Source of the DNA: Phycisphaerae bacterium
Lineage (GTDB): Bacteria > Planctomycetota > Phycisphaerae > JAAYCJ01
Assembly: GCA_012514125.1 (NCBI GenBank)
Contig: JAAZAW010000060.1
Coordinates: 1 to 9,625, forward strand
DNA length: 9,625 bases
Direction: 5' to 3'
Of the stretch, positions 6,377-9,625 are shown in pieces; the stretch's first letter is position 1, and each line of letters starts with the position of its first letter. Below the pieces are notes generated by a model that had not been told where the DNA came from, did no database searches, and saw only the letters and a program-made list of their open reading frames with translations. A program made the position numbers and the translations under genes.

Positions 6377-8482
6377 TTATTGCCCTTTCTTGATCAACTT
6401 TTTTTTGTCCGAAGGAAGTTTATTGAACTCTTTAGTAAGAATAATCAGGGTCGCGGCGCCATGTTTGGGCACTTTGAATTCAAGATATCCATCGTCCTTC
6501 AATGATGTTTTCGCGATTGAATATCCCTGGTAGTCCGCCCCCATTACCACTGCCTGCTTCAAGGATTTTTTTTCCGGAACTCGAACGTTCACCGTGAGAG
6601 GCATGTATCGGTTTTTTTCCAATGCCAAACCTTTGGGCAAGGCCAGAACCACGATCGCATAATCGCCCCAGGCGGTTTTGAAAATATTGGCTTTGATGTT
6701 TTCGTTATAATTCAGGGTGGACGTCTTATACAAATTATCAAACTCAACCTGCACCTTGAGCGGTGAGGGATCATAGACCATTTTTCTGCCGGCGAGCAAT
6801 TGCATCAAGGGATTGTAAGCGGCGAATAATTTTACCGCGTCTTTCGGTAATGGTTCTTTTGTGGGATATCGATAATAAGGCGATACGTGCAACCAGGAGC
6901 CATAGTATAATGCGCTCTGGAAGGCGTTTTCACCCTCCGCCAGGCAGACGGTGGGACGTTCCGGCGAGAGCAATGAAAGGCGTCCGAGCGTTCCAGGATC
7001 GCCGTCAGCCATCAGGCCGTCGTAATATTCCATCGTCGGCCAGCGGACGATGCTATTGGCCAGACCGATGATGCGCGGACGGGGGAAGACCTGGCGAATT
7101 TTCTTGAATGCCCGCTGATACATGTGGCCCATGTTATACGCAGGTTTGTTGTTGTAGAACGTCTCGCCGTCGAAGTGAGCGGTGTCGATCCAGCCATAAC
7201 CTGTCTGGTCGAAAAATAGGCCATCGATACCGGGGCATCGCTTGAAAAGTTTTTCGAATTGCTCAAGAACGAAGTTAAACCACGGATAGGCCGGGTCGCC
7301 GTTCATCAATAATGTGTAGGTTTTCTTGTCATAGTAGGTCCAGGAGACCATTTCATCGTTGCTGATCGTTTTGACGATACAATCTGAGAAATATTTCCGG
7401 GCGATGGTGGATTCGCAATCGCCGATATTAAAATAGGGCATGACCTTGACTTTGTGTTTATGGCACATGTCAATGTACCGATTGATGTCGTCGTAGTTAA
7501 TATTATCGACGGACCATTCGGGATGTTCGTCGGTCTTGAATTGACTGGCATCAAAAGGTTCATCGGGAAAATAATTACCGAAATCCCGGCAATAAAAAAG
7601 TTCATTCCATCTCAGGAACATTTTTTCGGACCAGTCTTTGATTCGTTTTTCCGGCAGCATGGGGATGGTATAGGCCATATTACCGTCGAGTTTTTCCTGG
7701 CCGGGAACAGGGCCGAATATATTCGGGAATTTTTGTCTGAGCCAGCCCAGGGCGCATCGCCAATCGCCTTCGTGACTGAAGCACCAGAGTTTTAATCGAA
7801 TTTTACCTTGCCTGAGCAGGCCGAGATTTTTGAAGGTGATTTTCGTCATCCAGTTTCGTTGATCAATTTCAAAATCGGTGTACCACATCTGGTCCGGCGG
7901 CAGCAGACAGGAGAACCCCAGGCTCACATCGTCTTCGGTATGAAACAGCGTACAAAGCGGCAAGGGCACATCCGTCCGTTCATCGATGCACTTGCAGCAA
8001 TGAGTTTTGCGCAGGCCGTAATCGTTTCCCAGAGATTCCTGCGAAACAGGCAGCCACAATTGCCAGTTGCTGTGTCCCGACCCCGCCGGTCCGGGAAAAA
8101 TCGGGTGCGGCAAATGCAGTTCCACACTCATCTCTCTTTCACTGCCGCTGATGTGGGTGATTTCCAGATTCCATTCCCAATATTCTTTTTTATCGATCCA
8201 TTTTTGCACGGCGGACCATTGTTGGGGTTGGCATTTGTGATGCCGGAAAGAATGGACGGTATGAGTCAGTTCGTCATGAACCAGGCAATCGCCCTGAATT
8301 TTCGGATCATAGAAATTAGTTACCTTTTTTGTATGCCGGGCGTTTTCATCCGCAATCGCTCCGATGGTTTGAATTTTGGATGTAACGGATTCGACGAGAG
8401 GCTTGATTTTTTCAACACAACCGTTTCCCGTCGTTGTCATCATGAAACGTTGATCACGGATTTTTTTTTGTTTGTCTTTCAT
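6377..8482 (-). CDS. Probable TIM-barrel glycoside hydrolase, family not identified
   Basis: A 701-aa protein from the chosen start, with no signal peptide or membrane helix. Residues ~55-245 are beta-rich and Trp-rich, like the N-terminal super-sandwich of GH36/GH31-type enzymes. Residues ~275-560 look like a (beta/alpha)8 barrel: strand V-K-V-M-P-Y-F-N-I-G-D, then I-D-G-L-F-F-D425-Q-T-G-Y (a typical nucleophile-bearing strand end in clan GH-D-like enzymes), then Y-D488-G-L-M-A-D493-G-D495 as candidate acid/base region. Residues ~590-685 resemble a C-terminal beta-sandwich. I infer retaining exo-glycosidase activity on a released oligosaccharide; substrate unknown. Start choice: the frame opens at TTG 8509, but AGGA at 8491-8494 sits 8 nt from ATG 8482, while ATG 8488 would have only 2 nt. 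This gives a 33-nt gap after the URO-D-like gene and 4 nt before the beta-helix gene, consistent with one transcript. A nine-A run lies just inside the start. Confidence 0.88.
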   Translation of the reverse strand: MKDKQKKIRDQRFMMTTTGNGCVEKIKPLVESVTSKIQTIGAIADENARHTKKVTNFYDPKIQGDCLVHDELTHTVHSFRHHKCQPQQWSAVQKWIDKKEYWEWNLEITHISGSEREMSVELHLPHPIFPGPAGSGHSNWQLWLPVSQESLGNDYGLRKTHCCKCIDERTDVPLPLCTLFHTEDDVSLGFSCLLPPDQMWYTDFEIDQRNWMTKITFKNLGLLRQGKIRLKLWCFSHEGDWRCALGWLRQKFPNIFGPVPGQEKLDGNMAYTIPMLPEKRIKDWSEKMFLRWNELFYCRDFGNYFPDEPFDASQFKTDEHPEWSVDNINYDDINRYIDMCHKHKVKVMPYFNIGDCESTIARKYFSDCIVKTISNDEMVSWTYYDKKTYTLLMNGDPAYPWFNFVLEQFEKLFKRCPGIDGLFFDQTGYGWIDTAHFDGETFYNNKPAYNMGHMYQRAFKKIRQVFPRPRIIGLANSIVRWPTMEYYDGLMADGDPGTLGRLSLLSPERPTVCLAEGENAFQSALYYGSWLHVSPYYRYPTKEPLPKDAVKLFAAYNPLMQLLAGRKMVYDPSPLKVQVEFDNLYKTSTLNYNENIKANIFKTAWGDYAIVVLALPKGLALEKNRYMPLTVNVRVPEKKSLKQAVVMGADYQGYSIAKTSLKDDGYLEFKVPKHGAATLIILTKEFNKLPSDKKKLIKKGQ

Positions 8483-8490
8483 TATCATCG

Positions 8491-8494
8491 TCCT
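8491..8494 (-). promoter_or_regulatory. Shine-Dalgarno site selecting ATG 8482
   Basis: AGGA on the minus strand is followed by eight bases and then ATG at 8482-8480. It overlaps codon 6-7 of the longer TTG-started frame and is only 2 nt from the ATG at 8488, so it supports 8482 as the translation start. Confidence 0.6.
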
Positions 8495-8515
8495 ATTTGA
8501 AATTTCCAAAACCTA

Positions 8516-9589
8516 TCAATATGTTCCAAGTCGAAGACCTTCTTCAACAAAAGTTCGATAAGTGTCGTAGTTGCAGGTATCAGGAATGGAATGGTCGGAT
8601 TGAAGAATATAACCGAAGCCTTCTTTCACGATGGGAACCTTTTCCTGTAACTCCGCTTTAACCGCATCGAGATCGTTTGCAATTAAATTTCGCGTATCCA
8701 TCCCTCCGCAAAAAGAAATCTTATCGCCGTAGTTTTTATACAACCGCAATAAATCCATTCCGGCTTTGACTTCCATAGCCTGCAAGCAATCGATTCCTGC
8801 TTCAATCATCCCCGGAAGTAACGGCTCGATGAAGCCGCAGGAATGCATGATTACGGGCAAGCCCTGTGAATGACAAAAGTCAATCGTCCTGATGTGCCCT
8901 CGCTGGATGATTTCTTTATACATGTTTGGCGAGATGAACGGACGATGCTTGAATCCCATATCTTCGCTGAACCAAACGCCGTCGGGTTTGCCTTCTTCGG
9001 CGAAGAGAATTTCCATCAGATTGATTGTAAGTTCGGCGTAGGTATCGACCATGTCAATGACCCATTCGGGATCAAGGGCCATCCCCATGAGCATATACTC
9101 GTGTCCGCAGACCGGATGTATGGATTCAAAAACATTGATCCCGCTCCATGTAAAATAACGCTGTTTTTCGGCAGCGTTGCGTTTGGCGTTACGATATCCC
9201 ACAAAATCGATTCGCTGACGCGAGGGTGTGAGCAGGGGTTTGAGTTTTTCTTCCCAGAGTGTTCGGTCTTTGACCATAAAATCCACATGCTCCGGTGTGC
9301 CTTCATGCTGCTTATGCCATCGTAGCAGGGCGCCATTGCCGTCTCGCATCAGAATGGTTTCCGGAGTCTCTTCGATGATTTGTCCCTTGTTGGCCAAGTC
9401 GGCTTTGAGATCGAAACACCAGGATTCGACGATGTCGAAATTAAAATGATCCGTCAGGCCTTCGTTTTCACCAATAAAACCATCGTCGCGCCATTTCTTC
9501 TGGGTATCGTTCCAGAAATGCTCCACGAGACCGACGCGGTCAACAGGTCGACGTTTTAAAATATTTTCGATTCGTTCACGGCCGGTCAT
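8516..9589 (-). CDS. Uroporphyrinogen-decarboxylase-superfamily protein (MtaA/methyltransferase-like branch)
   Basis: A 357-aa complete protein, typical length for the URO-D/MtaA/CmuA superfamily. The start M-T-G-R-E-R-I-x-x-I-L-K-R-R-P-V-D-R-V matches the family N-terminus (x-R-x-x-x-A-L-x-x-x-x-P-D-R-V). The heme-pathway signature W-x-M-R-Q-A-G-R-Y is absent, so this is not HemE. The metal-binding motif of the methyltransferase branch is visible as H249-S-C251-G, with H333 (S-D-H-S-I-P) at the position where MtaA has its third zinc Cys and HemE its His. W-F-S-E-D210-M-G is the usual acidic strand. Family knowledge points to zinc-dependent methyl transfer between a corrinoid protein or other donor and a thiol or cofactor; here it could handle O-methyl groups from a methylated sugar (inference). 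It is cytoplasmic. Start ATG 9589 has AAGGAA at 9594-9599, 4 nt away. It is the first gene visible; only 36 bases remain upstream, so the cluster may extend beyond the window. Confidence 0.92.
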   Translation of the reverse strand: MTGRERIENILKRRPVDRVGLVEHFWNDTQKKWRDDGFIGENEGLTDHFNFDIVESWCFDLKADLANKGQIIEETPETILMRDGNGALLRWHKQHEGTPEHVDFMVKDRTLWEEKLKPLLTPSRQRIDFVGYRNAKRNAAEKQRYFTWSGINVFESIHPVCGHEYMLMGMALDPEWVIDMVDTYAELTINLMEILFAEEGKPDGVWFSEDMGFKHRPFISPNMYKEIIQRGHIRTIDFCHSQGLPVIMHSCGFIEPLLPGMIEAGIDCLQAMEVKAGMDLLRLYKNYGDKISFCGGMDTRNLIANDLDAVKAELQEKVPIVKEGFGYILQSDHSIPDTCNYDTYRTFVEEGLRLGTY

Positions 9590-9625
9590 CGTCTTCCTTA
9601 TTTATTCCATCTCAACAATTTGGTT

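Noticed and set aside
7808..8500. Plus-strand open frame of about 230 codons opposite the glycosidase-like gene
   Set aside because: Antisense shadow with low-complexity Phe/Arg-rich translation and no motifs; the minus-strand frame is continuous and domain-like.
8483..8509. TTG at 8509 as the start of the glycosidase-like gene
   Set aside because: It has no suitable Shine-Dalgarno sequence, whereas AGGA at 8491-8494 is ideally placed for ATG 8482, and the extra nine residues carry no family feature.
8516..9589. HemE, the heme-pathway uroporphyrinogen decarboxylase
   Set aside because: The diagnostic M-R-Q-A-G-R-Y segment is missing and the H-x-C metal motif of the methyltransferase branch is present; the neighbours are carbohydrate enzymes, not heme genes.

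Overview
The window carries five complete genes, all on the minus strand and closely packed (gaps of about 33, 4, 93 and 30 nt in transcription order). They read from the right edge towards the left. The cluster ends before a convergent, non-operon region (1-450) that holds a striking 21-bp tandem repeat array. The gene content suggests a carbohydrate-degrading anaerobe-type genome of the Planctomycetota-Verrucomicrobiota-Lentisphaerota kind (Phycisphaerae/Sedimentisphaerales, Kiritimatiellota or Lentisphaerota). This rests on the pairing of a non-heme uroporphyrinogen-decarboxylase-like protein with large glycosidases and an 'amidohydrolase 2' protein. It is inference from gene repertoire, not a sequence match.

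In transcription order the genes are: (1) 9589-8516, a URO-D/MtaA-superfamily protein of the methyltransferase-like branch; (2) 8482-6377, a 701-aa protein that looks like a beta-sandwich plus TIM-barrel glycoside hydrolase of no family I can name securely; (3) 6372-4786, a right-handed beta-helix protein that keeps the three GH28 (polygalacturonase) carboxylates at canonical spacing and has a phage-tailspike-like domain inserted in the helix; (4) 4692-1408, a 1094-aa six-hairpin (alpha/alpha) glycosidase resembling DUF4450 proteins; (5) 1377-451, an amidohydrolase-2 metal-dependent hydrolase in which the usual third metal-ligand histidine is aspartate. None of the five has an N-terminal signal peptide or a membrane segment, so the set looks cytoplasmic. 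My inference is a pathway for an imported, probably uronate-containing and possibly methylated oligosaccharide. The beta-helix and two glycosidase-like enzymes would cut it, the amidohydrolase would process a small product, and the URO-D-like protein would handle a methyl group. The substrate is not visible from the sequence.

Region 1-251 is a run of twelve 21-bp units. Ten of them carry a GATC inside the palindrome TCGATCGA or a close variant, at exactly 21-bp spacing (8, 29, ... 197). The four units nearest the window edge are essentially identical and the array decays towards the gene cluster. Its right part is T-rich where the left is A-rich, giving a strong inverted repeat at 159-217. 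The array is also open as a heptapeptide-repeat reading frame on the plus strand ending at 317, followed by a hairpin terminator candidate at 344-381. Whether it is a protein-coding repeat or a DNA-binding/structural array cannot be settled here. I see no RNA gene, CRISPR array, transposase or recombinase in the window.
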